Shown one piece after another: positions 1 through 7,952 of a DNA stretch of 64,000 nt (positions are counted from its first letter, which is position 1; each line of letters begins with the position of its first letter). Both the position numbers and the translations under genes were made by a program. The notes under the pieces were generated by a model that saw only the letters and a list, made by a program, of their open reading frames with translations, did no database searches and had not been told where the DNA came from. Source of the DNA: an uncultured Dorea sp. (GTDB lineage: Bacteria > Bacillota > Clostridia > Lachnospirales > Lachnospiraceae); the NCBI GenBank assembly GCA_910585725.1, contig CAJUFA010000001.1, positions 178,912 through 242,911 on the forward strand, read 5' to 3'.

Positions 1-84
1 TACCTGAAATCCGCTCAGCTCCAGATAGTCTTTTTCCAGATCCGCAATTGTCTCTTCATCTTCTACTATCAATATCTTACTCAT
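1..84 (-). CDS. Response regulator, N-terminal fragment (cut by window edge)
   Basis: Only the first 28 codons are inside the window. The peptide begins MSKILIVEDEETIADLEKDY, the typical first beta strand and acidic phospho-pocket (EDE) of a CheY-like receiver domain. The start is set by an AGGAGGT ribosome binding site 8 bases upstream. The ATG lies inside the last codons of the upstream histidine kinase gene (8-bp overlap), so the two are translationally coupled and this is almost certainly the cognate regulator. The output domain is outside the window; an OmpR/PhoB-type winged helix would be the usual partner for this kinase type, but that is inference. Confidence 0.85.
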   Translation of the reverse strand, partial: MSKILIVEDEETIADLEKDYLELSGFQV

Positions 85-1573
85 ATACCGGTACCTCCTG
101 ATATTTTCTAAGAACGAAATACATCGTCGTTCCCGTCTCTTCCCTGCTCGTCGCCCAGATCTTTCCGCCATGCTCCTCGATGATCTTCTTCACGATAGAA
201 AGCCCGATGCCGCTCCCTCCTTTGGATGAATTCCGCGATGCATCCGTCCGATAGAAACGGTCGAATATATTCGGCAGATCTTTCGCCGCAATCCCTCTTC
301 CGTTATCTTCCATCTCGATCTGTATAAAATCCCCTACGTCCTTAACCCTGAGATTGATCTTTCCCTTGGGCTTATCCATGTATTTCAGGGAATTATTCAC
401 AATATTATGAACGACTCTTTTTATCTGCTCCGCGTCAGCGATGATCTTCACGCCCTCTTCTACATAATTAAAATAACCGAATTCCACTCCCCTGGATTCA
501 AGCTCTATAGACAGATCCTCCGCACAATCCTCAAAATACGCGTCCACCGACAACGTATTGAAATTATACGGAATCCTGTTGGTATCGATCTTGGTATACA
601 GCGTCAGCTCATTAATCAGCGTATCCATCTCGCTGGCCTTGTTATAGATCGTCCTTATATACCGTTCCATCTTCTCCGGCGTATCCGCGACCCCGTCCAT
701 GATTCCTTCCGCATATCCTTTGATCGCCGTCACCGGAGTCTTTAGATCGTGGGAAATATTACTGATCAATTCTTTATTCTCTTTATCAAACTTAACCTTC
801 TCTTCTGCGTTATCCTGTAAATGCCTGCGCATCTCTTCCAGACTCTGGCATAGCCTGCCAAGCTCATCCTCCGCCTCTGCTTCAAGTTCAAAATCCAGAT
901 TGCCTTCCTTGATCTTCTGCGCGGCCGCCTGCATCTTTCCCACCGGTCCCATAACGCCGCGATAGATCCAAAGAATCAGCACCGCCGCAGTCAGAATCAG
1001 CACGACGACGATTCCCACGACCATGTCCAGATATAATCTTTCCACCTCCGGGATCACGCCGCGCACATTCACAACAACGAACGCGCTTCCTTCTTTGTCG
1101 TCCGGATATCGAAAATCCACCTGCTTCACCAGCGCCTGGGCGTCTCCGCCAAGATACAGACCGTTCTCGGAACTTAAGTCCGAATCCCCAAAGTGGGGAA
1201 GCTGCTCGATAACAGGCTGCGCTTCTTCCATATCCGTACCGACATAATTCATCATATGACCCTTGCGTACCAGCAGATATGCGTACTTATTCCTGAGCTT
1301 TTGATTGAAATCTTCCAGAAAGGTCGCATCCTCCATCTTCCCCGGATTTTCCGACACCATCTGGTCAAGTTCATCATACGCTTTCTCCGTAAGCCTTGAC
1401 AATACCGCCACAGAATTCGCCAGGCTCTCCGTCGTCATCCCGCTGATCTCATAGGTCTTCTCAATCGCGCTTAACTGATATTTTCCGAACAGACACGCCA
1501 GCATGACCGTCAAAAGAATCGGAATTAAGATAACCGTCAGAAAAGCTATGATCAGCCGCGTCTTTAACTTCAT
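77..1573 (-). CDS. Sensor histidine kinase (HAMP, HisKA, HATPase)
   Basis: 498-aa membrane kinase. An N-terminal membrane helix (residues about 8-29) is followed by an extracytoplasmic sensor of about 150 residues, a second helix (about 184-204), a HAMP linker (about 205-255), a HisKA domain with phospho-acceptor His275 in SHDLKTP, and an ATPase domain with the G1 motif DNGRGI, the F-box FDRFYR and the G2 motif GSGIGLSI. All catalytic motifs are intact. A GGAGGAGG site precedes the ATG. A possible extended -10 (TGCTATACT, minus strand around 1663-1670) lies just downstream of the metK terminator. The response regulator follows with an 8-bp overlap. The signal is unknown; the gene order kinase then regulator is less common than the reverse. 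Confidence 0.93.
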   Translation of the reverse strand: MKLKTRLIIAFLTVILIPILLTVMLACLFGKYQLSAIEKTYEISGMTTESLANSVAVLSRLTEKAYDELDQMVSENPGKMEDATFLEDFNQKLRNKYAYLLVRKGHMMNYVGTDMEEAQPVIEQLPHFGDSDLSSENGLYLGGDAQALVKQVDFRYPDDKEGSAFVVVNVRGVIPEVERLYLDMVVGIVVVLILTAAVLILWIYRGVMGPVGKMQAAAQKIKEGNLDFELEAEAEDELGRLCQSLEEMRRHLQDNAEEKVKFDKENKELISNISHDLKTPVTAIKGYAEGIMDGVADTPEKMERYIRTIYNKASEMDTLINELTLYTKIDTNRIPYNFNTLSVDAYFEDCAEDLSIELESRGVEFGYFNYVEEGVKIIADAEQIKRVVHNIVNNSLKYMDKPKGKINLRVKDVGDFIQIEMEDNGRGIAAKDLPNIFDRFYRTDASRNSSKGGSGIGLSIVKKIIEEHGGKIWATSREETGTTMYFVLRKYQEVPVYE

Positions 1574-1672
1574 CTTTATGCCTCCTCCGGCAGACTGTCT
1601 GAAAATTTATTCTCCAATCTGCTGAATATCTGCCTCTCCCGCCAACAGACTAAACTATAAAAAGTATAGCAC

Positions 1673-1701
1673 GAAAAAGGACGCTTCACAGCAAAGCGTC
1701 C
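1673..1701 (-). terminator. Rho-independent terminator of metK
   Basis: On the minus strand an 8-bp GC-rich stem, GGACGCTT paired with AAGCGTCC around a 7-nt loop, is followed directly by TTTTT. It lies about 90 bp past the metK stop codon and separates metK from the two-component system. Confidence 0.85.
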
Positions 1702-1792
1702 ATAAACTATTATAAAATTTTTATAAATAATTTCTAATTTGTCAGATATATTGCTCTACAAGAAAATTATTTCTCTACAGATAATTACCGCT

Positions 1793-2980
1793 CTACAGGT
1801 AATTCTTCAAAACTTCCGCCTTATCCGTCTTCTCCCATGGCAGATCCAGATCAGTACGTCCGAAATGCCCGTATGCCGCCGTCTGCTTATAGATCGGTCT
1901 TCTTAAGTCAAGCATCTTGATAATTCCAGCCGGACGAAGATCGAAATTCTCGCGGATCATATCTACCAGCTTCTCATTGCTAAGTTTGCCGGTTCCGAAA
2001 GTATCCACCATAATAGAAGTCGGGTGAGCCACACCGATCGCATAAGACAGCTGAATCTCACATTTCTTCGCAAGTCCTGCCGCCACGATATTCTTCGCGA
2101 CATAACGAGCCGCATAAGCCGCGGAACGGTCTACCTTCGTACAATCTTTTCCTGAAAACGCTCCGCCGCCGTGACGCGCCATACCGCCGTATGTATCTAC
2201 GATAATCTTACGCCCGGTAAGACCGCTGTCTCCGTGAGGTCCTCCGATGACAAAGCGTCCTGTGGGATTAATAAAGAATTTCGTCTTATCATCCACCATA
2301 TTCGCCGGGATCACAGCGTCGAACACATACTTCTTGATATCCTCATGGATCTGCTCCTGCGTGACTTCCGGATCATGCTGGGTAGAAAGTACCACCGCGT
2401 CCAGACGTATCGGAATCCCTTCCTCGTTATATTCAACCGTTACCTGAGATTTGCCGTCCGGCCTCAAATAATTCAGCGTACCGTCTTTGCGCACCTCCGT
2501 CAGTCTCCTGGAAAGCTTATGCGCCAGGGCGATTGGGTACGGCATCAATTCCGGCGTCTCATCCGACGCATATCCGAACATCATCCCCTGATCTCCGGCG
2601 CCGATGGCTTCGATCTCTTCCTCCGACATCTCCTGGTTCTTAGCTTCCAACGCTTTATCTACACCCATGGCGATATCTCCGGACTGCTCGTCGATCGCCG
2701 TAAGTACGGCGCAGGTCTCCCCGTCGAATCCGTATTTTCCACGGTCATAACCGATCTCCAGAATCGTATCCCTGACTATCTTCTGGATATCTACATACGC
2801 TTTCGTGGTGATCTCGCCCATAACAAGAACAAGACCGGTTGTCGTACTCGTCTCGCACGCAACGCGGCTCATTGGATCCCGCTCCATAAGTGCGTCCAGG
2901 ATCGCGTCCGAGATCTGGTCGCACATCTTATCCGGATGGCCTTCCGTAACTGACTCTGATGTGAATAAATGTCTTTCCAT
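1793..2980 (-). CDS. metK: S-adenosylmethionine synthetase
   Basis: 395 aa, the normal length for bacterial MetK. It makes SAM from methionine and ATP in the cytosol, the methyl donor for, among others, TrmB and the methyltransferase in this window. Signature stretches are present: the N-terminal ESVTEGHPDKMCDQISDAIL block, the nucleotide-binding GAGDQGMMFGYA motif and the glycine-rich GGGAFSGKD loop. Translation starts at the ATG just after the leader. A SAM-I riboswitch with its own intrinsic terminator sits upstream, so the gene is expected to be shut off by its own product. It is monocistronic, with a terminator about 90 bp downstream. Confidence 0.98.
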   Translation of the reverse strand: MERHLFTSESVTEGHPDKMCDQISDAILDALMERDPMSRVACETSTTTGLVLVMGEITTKAYVDIQKIVRDTILEIGYDRGKYGFDGETCAVLTAIDEQSGDIAMGVDKALEAKNQEMSEEEIEAIGAGDQGMMFGYASDETPELMPYPIALAHKLSRRLTEVRKDGTLNYLRPDGKSQVTVEYNEEGIPIRLDAVVLSTQHDPEVTQEQIHEDIKKYVFDAVIPANMVDDKTKFFINPTGRFVIGGPHGDSGLTGRKIIVDTYGGMARHGGGAFSGKDCTKVDRSAAYAARYVAKNIVAAGLAKKCEIQLSYAIGVAHPTSIMVDTFGTGKLSNEKLVDMIRENFDLRPAGIIKMLDLRRPIYKQTAAYGHFGRTDLDLPWEKTDKAEVLKNYL

Positions 2981-3007
2981 AATTTTCTACTCCTTTTCTC
3001 CAATAAT

Positions 3008-3037
3008 AAAAGCAGACCACACTAAGCGGACTGCTTT
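3008..3037 (-). terminator. Riboswitch-controlled intrinsic terminator of the metK leader
   Basis: On the minus strand AAAGCAG(T)CC pairs with GG(T)CTGCTTT across a 9-nt loop, followed by the U-rich run TTTTATTATT. It lies between the S-box aptamer and the metK start, where the expression platform of a SAM-I riboswitch belongs. The antiterminator pairing was not worked out here. Confidence 0.7.
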
Positions 3038-3057
3038 ATATCCCATAAACCAATCCT

Positions 3058-3152
3058 CTTATTGTTCGATTACTCGCTCAGGTTGGCACCTTCCCACATC
3101 GGGGGTTGCCGCAGCTTCACAGATCCTTTGTATCTCCACTGCTCTGAATAAG
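3058..3152 (-). promoter_or_regulatory. SAM-I (S-box) riboswitch aptamer
   Basis: Read on the minus strand, the element opens with CTTATTCAGAGCAGTGGAG and closes with AACAATAAG, so CTTATT and AATAAG form the P1 helix. Between them lie the hallmark S-box blocks: a GAAGC(T)GCGGCAACC segment, the GGTGCCAACC turn and the AGCGAG before P1. It lies 78 bp upstream of metK, its classic target. Binding of SAM is expected to favour the downstream terminator. Confidence 0.95.
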
Positions 3153-3191
3153 AGAAAGCCTGCATTATTAAATTAATTGTTTCCACATATA

Positions 3192-3220
3192 AATATACTC
3201 GTCTTTACATTCCTTGTCAA
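3192..3220 (-). promoter_or_regulatory. Sigma-A promoter of the metK leader
   Basis: Minus strand TTGACA (3215-3220), 17-bp spacer, TATATT (3192-3197). The -35 is a perfect consensus and the position is about 40 bp upstream of the S-box aptamer. Confidence 0.85.
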
Positions 3221-3247
3221 TATTTGTGCAAAAATTGGCTATATTTT

Positions 3248-5116
3248 CTATTCTTCAATCGCCATACTGACCACGGCAGCCGGATTCCTCCTCTTAAACT
3301 CTGTGATCGCGTCGATGAATCTCTGACCGTATTTCCGATACTTATTCTCCCCGACTCCCGACACCGCAAGCATACCCTGCCTGTTCTCCGGAACTTTGGC
3401 GCACATATCGATCAGCGTCTTATCATTGAAAATAATATACGGCGGCATGCCCTCTTCTTTCGCAATGGCCGTCCGAAGTCCACGAAGCTCCTCAAAAAGC
3501 TTATAACCCGTACTGGTAAGCGCATCTGTGCCGCGCCTTTTCTTTCTTCGATACACGGATATCATTTCCTTCTCTTCAAACTTACGAACCATAACGCGGG
3601 TCTCCTCGTCTCTCAACGCACTGATATCTCCCATCTGAAGAACCGGGTATTCCCCATTGGTCTGGATAATATACCCTTCTCTTAACATCTGGTCGATCAA
3701 TATCTGAATATCTTTCTCACCGATATCCGCCAGCGCCCCGTAAGATTTATAAGAAGCAGCGCCTACTTCCCTCAATCTGGCGCGGTTTGCTCCCGCCAAC
3801 GCTCCCGTGACGATACTTCGTCCATATCTTCCCCGCGTCTCCGCGATACAGTTAACGACCCATCTCGCCGCCGCCGTCATATCAATCACCGAGCAGTCAC
3901 GGCGGCAGTTGCCGCAATTATCACACGGCGCATTTGTCTTCTCGCCAAAATATTCCAGTATATAATTCCTGAGACATCCCGTCGTCTTACAATACCCTTC
4001 CATGACCTGCAGTCGATGAAGATCCCTCAGCCTGACGAGTTCGATATCCTCGCTGTCCATTTCCTCAAAACTCTTATTATCCAGGAGAAACTTATCGATA
4101 ACCACATCCTGAGCAGAGAACAGGAGAATACACTGCGCCTCCTCCCCGTCGCGCCCTGCGCGGCCCGCCTCCTGGTAATAATTCTCCATGCTCTGGGGCA
4201 TGTTGTAATGAATCACGAATCTGACGTTGGATTTGTCAATCCCCATACCGAACGCATTTGTCGCTACCACCACCTGCGCCCTGTCATAAATAAAAGCTTC
4301 CTGATTCTTCTTCCGCGTATTGTTGTCGAGTCCCGCATGATAGGCAGTCACAGGAACCCCCTGTTTGAAGAGTTCTTCGTACAGAGTATCTACATTTTTC
4401 CTCGTGGCGCAATAGATGATACCGCTCTCCTCCGGATGCTTTCCGATATAATCTGTGACAAAGGCGTTCTTCTTCTTTCCCGCCGCATGCTCTACTCTGT
4501 AATACAGATTCTTCCTGTCGAAGCCTGTGACCACCACCTTCGGTTCGGAAAGCTTCAAGATACATTCTATATCCGTCTTTACTTCCTTCGTGGCAGTCGC
4601 GGTGAACGCGCTCACAACCGGTCTTCTCCGGAGACTCTCGATAAATCCGACGATCTTCAGATAACTCGGGCGAAAATCCTGCCCCCACTGAGAGATGCAG
4701 TGAGCCTCGTCCACCGTAACCATAGAGATCTCGGCGCTCTGCGCGAATTCCATGAACCTTCCGCTCTCCAGTCTCTCCGGAGCCACATAGATAATCTTAT
4801 ACATACCCCCCGCCGCCAGAGCAAGCGCTTTTGCGATCTGCGCCTCTGTCAGGGAAGAATTGATATACGCGGCATGAACCCCGGCCTCATTCAGCGCTTT
4901 CACCTGATCCTGCATCAATGAGATCAGCGGCGATATGACGAGAGTGATCCCCGGAAACAGCAGCGCCGGAATCTGGTAACACAGAGATTTACCGGCGCCT
5001 GTGGGCATAATCGCCAACGCGTCCCTTCCGGACAGAAGGGATTGGATGATCTCCTCCTGTCCGGTCCTGAATGAATCATATCCGAAATATTTCTTTAATA
5101 TATCCGACGCATTCAT
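3248..5116 (-). CDS. recQ: ATP-dependent DNA helicase RecQ
   Basis: 622-aa superfamily 2 helicase for recombination repair and replication-fork processing. The motif I Walker A is MPTGAGKS (residues 37-44), motif II is DEAH (136-139) followed by the RecQ-specific CISQWG(Q)DFRPSY aromatic loop, and motif VI is QEAGRAGRDG. A zinc-binding cysteine cluster (CKTTGCLR...CDNCGNCRRDC) and a winged-helix region follow, and the C terminus carries an HRDC domain ending near the EFKRRNP segment. Domain order and length match canonical RecQ. A weak GAAAGGAT site precedes the ATG. It lies 93 bp downstream of the ilvD-like gene with no clear terminator between them, so read-through is possible. Confidence 0.96.
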   Translation of the reverse strand: MNASDILKKYFGYDSFRTGQEEIIQSLLSGRDALAIMPTGAGKSLCYQIPALLFPGITLVISPLISLMQDQVKALNEAGVHAAYINSSLTEAQIAKALALAAGGMYKIIYVAPERLESGRFMEFAQSAEISMVTVDEAHCISQWGQDFRPSYLKIVGFIESLRRRPVVSAFTATATKEVKTDIECILKLSEPKVVVTGFDRKNLYYRVEHAAGKKKNAFVTDYIGKHPEESGIIYCATRKNVDTLYEELFKQGVPVTAYHAGLDNNTRKKNQEAFIYDRAQVVVATNAFGMGIDKSNVRFVIHYNMPQSMENYYQEAGRAGRDGEEAQCILLFSAQDVVIDKFLLDNKSFEEMDSEDIELVRLRDLHRLQVMEGYCKTTGCLRNYILEYFGEKTNAPCDNCGNCRRDCSVIDMTAAARWVVNCIAETRGRYGRSIVTGALAGANRARLREVGAASYKSYGALADIGEKDIQILIDQMLREGYIIQTNGEYPVLQMGDISALRDEETRVMVRKFEEKEMISVYRRKKRRGTDALTSTGYKLFEELRGLRTAIAKEEGMPPYIIFNDKTLIDMCAKVPENRQGMLAVSGVGENKYRKYGQRFIDAITEFKRRNPAAVVSMAIEE

Positions 5117-5209
5117 GTATGGTAAAAATCCTTTCTATATCCATTTCCAAATTTTCTTTATCAGCTAATCGTTATTCGTTACTCTTTATTCGTCCTTCGT
5201 TTTACCTGG

Positions 5210-6883
5210 TTATGGATTTCTGTATTTTGCGTCCAGTTTCCACGGCTGCATCGCTCCGCCCTGCTCTGCCGGACGGCACATCTGCGCATAGATATTAAGC
5301 ACGCCTTTCTGCTGCTTTAACGGCGGACACACCCATCTCTTCCTTCTGGCTTCAAGTTCTTCCTCGGATACCAACAGGTTTACAAATCCCTTCGTGATAT
5401 CCATCTCTATCATATCCCCATTTTCAATAAGGGCAATCACCCCTCCGTCATAAGCCTCCGGTGATACATGTCCTACGATAGCGCCGTAATTGAATCCGGA
5501 AAACCTGGCGTCCGTGATAAGTCCCACACTCTTATGAAGCCCCAGGCCGATCAGCGCATCGATACTAAGCATAAGCTCCTTCATACCCGGAGCCCCCTTG
5601 CATCCCTCATATCGGATCACGATAATGTCTCCCGGAACGATGTCTCCCGCCATGATCGCTTCATAGGCAGGCTGATCCCCTTCAAATACCTTCGCCGCGC
5701 CTTTGATGTACCTTACTTCTTCAAATACGGCCGTCGGACGGACGATCGCCCCCTCCGGAGAAATGTTGCCCCTTAAGATCTTAAGCCCCGGCTCCTTCGC
5801 AACCGGATTCTCCAGGGAGTGGATCACCTCATTCTCCTTCGGGGTTACGGTTCCTAAGATATCCTTCCAGGTATTCCCATACATGGTCGGCGCATCCGTA
5901 TGGAGCTTATCTTCAAGCATCTTCATAACATTCTTAACACCGCCTGCATAGTGGAAATCCACAACCGTATACGGCCCGCTCGGGATTACCGCATTGATAC
6001 AGTAGATTTCTTTGGCGTATTTTTCAAAATCCGCAAGAGTAAGATCGATCCCCAGTTCATATGCATATGCTAAGATATGCAGCACCGCGTTGGTAGACCC
6101 GGCAACCGCCATATCGAACATGATCGCATTTTCCAATACATCTTTCGTAATAAGCTCCTTAGGAGTCCTCCCTGAACCGGCAAGCTCTACCGCATATTTC
6201 CCCGCGGTACGGGCCGCGCGGAGTCTCGCGTTATCAGATGCCGGAATGGTAGACGTCCCGGGCATCACCAGATTCAGCACCTCTCCCAGCATCTGCATCG
6301 TGTTCGCCGTCCCCATGGAAGGGCATGCGCCGAACGAAGGGCATACGCTGTCTTCCATCTCCATCAGCTCCTCTTCGGAAGCCCCGGAGAATCTGGCCGC
6401 ATCCAGATCCGCCTCCACCACCGTATTGCCGCAGTAGTTCCCTGCCTGCATAGAACCGCCTGTAACTACCATGGCGGGAATCTCCAGACGGCAGGCCGCC
6501 AGATAACAGCCTGCGATAATCAGGTCGCAGCTTGCCACACAGCAGACAGCGTCAAAATTATGTACCCGGGATACAAACTCAATAGACATCGCGACTATAT
6601 CCCGCCCCACCTGCTCATACTTCATCTCATCCGCGCCGTTGGCGATATTCCCGCAGGTGGCGGGGATTCCGAACTCCACCGGTATTCCCCCGGCAGCCCA
6701 TATCCCTTCCTTCACCGCTTCCGTCACCTGTCTTAAGTGCGCGGTCCCCGGCGAACCTGACATATATGAGTTCGGCACTCCTATATGCGGTTTTTTACGG
6801 ATATCTTCGTCGGAATATCCGGCCGCCTTCATCATAACACGCCTATGCGCCGCTTCGGCTCCGTTCCAATATTCTTTTCCCAT
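5210..6883 (-). CDS. ilvD: Dihydroxy-acid dehydratase-like protein (IlvD/Edd family), divergent metal site
   Basis: 557 aa, full length for the IlvD/Edd dehydratases. IlvD makes branched-chain 2-keto acids from 2,3-dihydroxy acids. Family landmarks are present: MKYEQVGRD after the first metal-site loop, the iron-sulfur cysteines C119 and C187 (in GACPSMGTANTM), and the C-terminal TDARFSG with the catalytic-serine position, followed by GHVSPEAYDGG. Two invariant positions are not conserved. The Asp of the usual DGI(S/A)MG block is Gly78 (CGNIANG). The Lys of the usual CDK motif, carbamylated in known structures and a magnesium ligand, is Leu121 (CDL). The gene may therefore be a paralogue with another substrate, or a poor IlvD. 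No other ilv gene lies nearby. Start: ATG with AAGGA-type site. Confidence 0.75.
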   Translation of the reverse strand: MGKEYWNGAEAAHRRVMMKAAGYSDEDIRKKPHIGVPNSYMSGSPGTAHLRQVTEAVKEGIWAAGGIPVEFGIPATCGNIANGADEMKYEQVGRDIVAMSIEFVSRVHNFDAVCCVASCDLIIAGCYLAACRLEIPAMVVTGGSMQAGNYCGNTVVEADLDAARFSGASEEELMEMEDSVCPSFGACPSMGTANTMQMLGEVLNLVMPGTSTIPASDNARLRAARTAGKYAVELAGSGRTPKELITKDVLENAIMFDMAVAGSTNAVLHILAYAYELGIDLTLADFEKYAKEIYCINAVIPSGPYTVVDFHYAGGVKNVMKMLEDKLHTDAPTMYGNTWKDILGTVTPKENEVIHSLENPVAKEPGLKILRGNISPEGAIVRPTAVFEEVRYIKGAAKVFEGDQPAYEAIMAGDIVPGDIIVIRYEGCKGAPGMKELMLSIDALIGLGLHKSVGLITDARFSGFNYGAIVGHVSPEAYDGGVIALIENGDMIEMDITKGFVNLLVSEEELEARRKRWVCPPLKQQKGVLNIYAQMCRPAEQGGAMQPWKLDAKYRNP

Positions 6884-6996
6884 TTTTAAGTCCTTCTTTC
6901 CTTTTCAAAACTAATAATATTCCCATTATTATAATCTATATATTCACTAAATACTTTAGCACAAAACGGCATTCCTGTCATTCAAAGCCTTTAGAA

Positions 6997-7018
6997 AGTT
7001 ATCGTGAAGTTATCGTGA
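6997..7018. repeat. 11-bp tandem direct repeat upstream of a promoter
   Basis: AGTTATCGTGA occurs twice head to tail, ending 13 bp upstream of the -35 element of the coiled-coil gene. An 11-bp period is one helical turn, which would place two protein monomers on the same DNA face. It may be an operator; no regulator is identified. Confidence 0.5.
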
Positions 7019-7031
7019 ATTGATAAGCCAA

Positions 7032-7060
7032 TAGACTTTCCTGCCCGGACATGATATAAT
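7032..7060 (+). promoter_or_regulatory. Promoter of the coiled-coil gene
   Basis: TAGACT (7032-7037), 17-bp spacer, perfect TATAAT (7055-7060), about 45 bp upstream of the ATG. Confidence 0.7.
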
Positions 7061-7104
7061 ACAAACGGACAAAACAACGGTATTATCGTAAGAGGGGTGG
7101 TAAG

Positions 7105-7554
7105 ATGGCTTTAACAAAGGATGACTTACAGGCAATCGCTAATTTATTTCAGCCGACCAAAGACGATATACAAATGATAAAAAATGATGTGCAAGTACTG
7201 AAAGACGACGTGCAGGCGCTGAAAACCGACGTGCAGGTACTGAAAGACGACGTGCAGGCGCTGAAAACCGACGTGCAGGTACTGAAAGACGACGTGCAGG
7301 GCTTAAAGGGTGATGTGAAGATATTCCAGCAAGATACCCGGGAACTAAAAAACCGTACAACAGCTATTGAGCTTACTCTGGAAAATGAGACAAATCCTGG
7401 GATTAAGATCGTTGCCGAAGGGCATCTTGATTTGAACCGCAAGCTTGACAAAGCGTTAAAAATCGAGAATGAAAAAGAAATTCTTCTCCTCAGGCTATCC
7501 CATCTTGAGAGCGAGACGCGAATCATTAAGGCGCAGCTTAATCAGCCTGCATAA
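7105..7554 (+). CDS. Small coiled-coil protein with perfect heptad repeats
   Basis: 149 aa, no recognised catalytic domain. Residues about 20-82 form an uninterrupted heptad array whose centre alternates DDVQALK and TDVQVLK, with V and L at the a/d positions, as expected for a long parallel coiled coil. After a non-helical NPGIKIV break (about 97-103) a second amphipathic helix covers about 105-147. No signal peptide or membrane helix is seen, so it is probably cytosolic. The AGAGGGGTGGTAAG site fits the ATG. It has its own promoter and is the only plus-strand gene between ilvD and the RNase HIII-like gene. The DNA of the repeats is nearly identical copy to copy, which points to recent expansion. 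Function unknown; similar repeats occur in many unnamed clostridial proteins (recollection, not checked). Confidence 0.8.
   Translation: MALTKDDLQAIANLFQPTKDDIQMIKNDVQVLKDDVQALKTDVQVLKDDVQALKTDVQVLKDDVQGLKGDVKIFQQDTRELKNRTTAIELTLENETNPGIKIVAEGHLDLNRKLDKALKIENEKEILLLRLSHLESETRIIKAQLNQPA
7183..7308 (+). repeat. Tandem 42-bp repeats (two 21-bp heptad codon blocks each)
   Basis: Three copies of a 42-bp unit, each made of two 21-bp blocks encoding one heptad, lie in phase with the reading frame of the coiled-coil gene. The central copies differ at very few bases. Length change by slippage or recombination would stay in frame and lengthen or shorten the coiled coil. Confidence 0.85.
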
Positions 7555-7576
7555 ATTTCAGATTGAAAAAAGAATA

Positions 7577-7604
7577 TTGAAAAAAGTTTTGCATATGCTA
7601 TAAT
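7577..7604 (+). promoter_or_regulatory. Promoter of a short unannotated RNA
   Basis: TTGAAA (7577-7582), 16-bp spacer, perfect TATAAT (7599-7604). No open reading frame follows before the strong terminator at 7650-7685, so the product would be a short non-coding RNA. Confidence 0.65.
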
Positions 7605-7610
7605 GCCAAT

Positions 7611-7698
7611 AGGCAAAAAGAAATCACAAGTCCATGCGGACAAAAAGTGAATCCCCAAACCGTGTTGCAGCACAGTTTGGGGATTCTTCTTTTCTTTT
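7611..7698 (+). ncRNA. Candidate short antisense RNA (antitoxin-like)
   Basis: Predicted transcript of about 85-90 nt from just downstream of the TATAAT box to the T-rich tail of the hairpin at 7650-7685. It has a small 5' hairpin (GTCC ATGC GGAC, near 7630-7641) and the terminator hairpin. It faces a minus-strand small hydrophobic peptide gene and would overlap the 3' end of that transcript through the shared terminator. This is the layout of the convergent type I systems such as Fst/RNAII and TxpA/RatA. Expression is inferred only from promoter and terminator. Confidence 0.5.
7650..7685. terminator. Strong, probably bidirectional terminator
   Basis: An 11-bp perfect stem, AATCCCCAAAC with GTTTGGGGATT, is extended by GTG/CAC around a TTGCAG loop. 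On the plus strand it is followed by TCTTCTTTTCTTTT; on the minus strand by CACTTTTTG. It can end both the short RNA (plus) and transcripts arriving from the peptide remnant or the AAA/protease gene (minus). Confidence 0.85.
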
Positions 7699-7721
7699 AT
7701 AGCGGCAAAGTACCCACTAGG

Positions 7722-7854
7722 TTAGTTGTTGCTCTTATCGTCACTGTCTAACCATTTGATGATATAGTGGCAGGCTACACCAGCCAAAACAGCAACTAAA
7801 AAAGGATTGTGGCTATAGCAATCCGATGCTCGCTATCTCTATGGACACTGTCAT
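7722..7854 (-). pseudogene. Small hydrophobic peptide gene, frameshifted (type I toxin-like)
   Basis: On the minus strand an ATG at 7854 opens MTVSIEIASIGLL and stops. One base away from that frame the sequence continues as SHNPFLVAVLAGVACHYIIK and then WLDSDDKSNN and a stop at 7722. Correcting a single-base shift near 7815-7825 gives a 43-aa peptide: one membrane helix, then a short charged tail after W-L-D. This resembles Fst/TxpA-class toxins in size and plan (hydrophobic helix after a proline, charged tail), but family membership is inference. No start codon is available for the C-terminal frame alone, so the copy looks broken unless frameshifting or a sequencing error is involved. No good ribosome binding site was found. 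Confidence 0.5.
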
Positions 7855-7952
7855 AAAGTGGCTTCTCGGGGAGTTAATTTTCTTAATTTATACCTTTACC
7901 TTCCGAAAGAAACTTATTTCTGTCCTTATCTGGTTTCATACTTATTTTACAA

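Noticed and set aside
2171..2953. 260-codon plus-strand frame opposite metK
   Set aside because: Shadow of metK; no initiation site and no domain.
7183..7308. Regular 42-bp repeats as a CRISPR array
   Set aside because: No unique spacers separate the repeats, they lie in frame within a coding region and encode perfect heptads.
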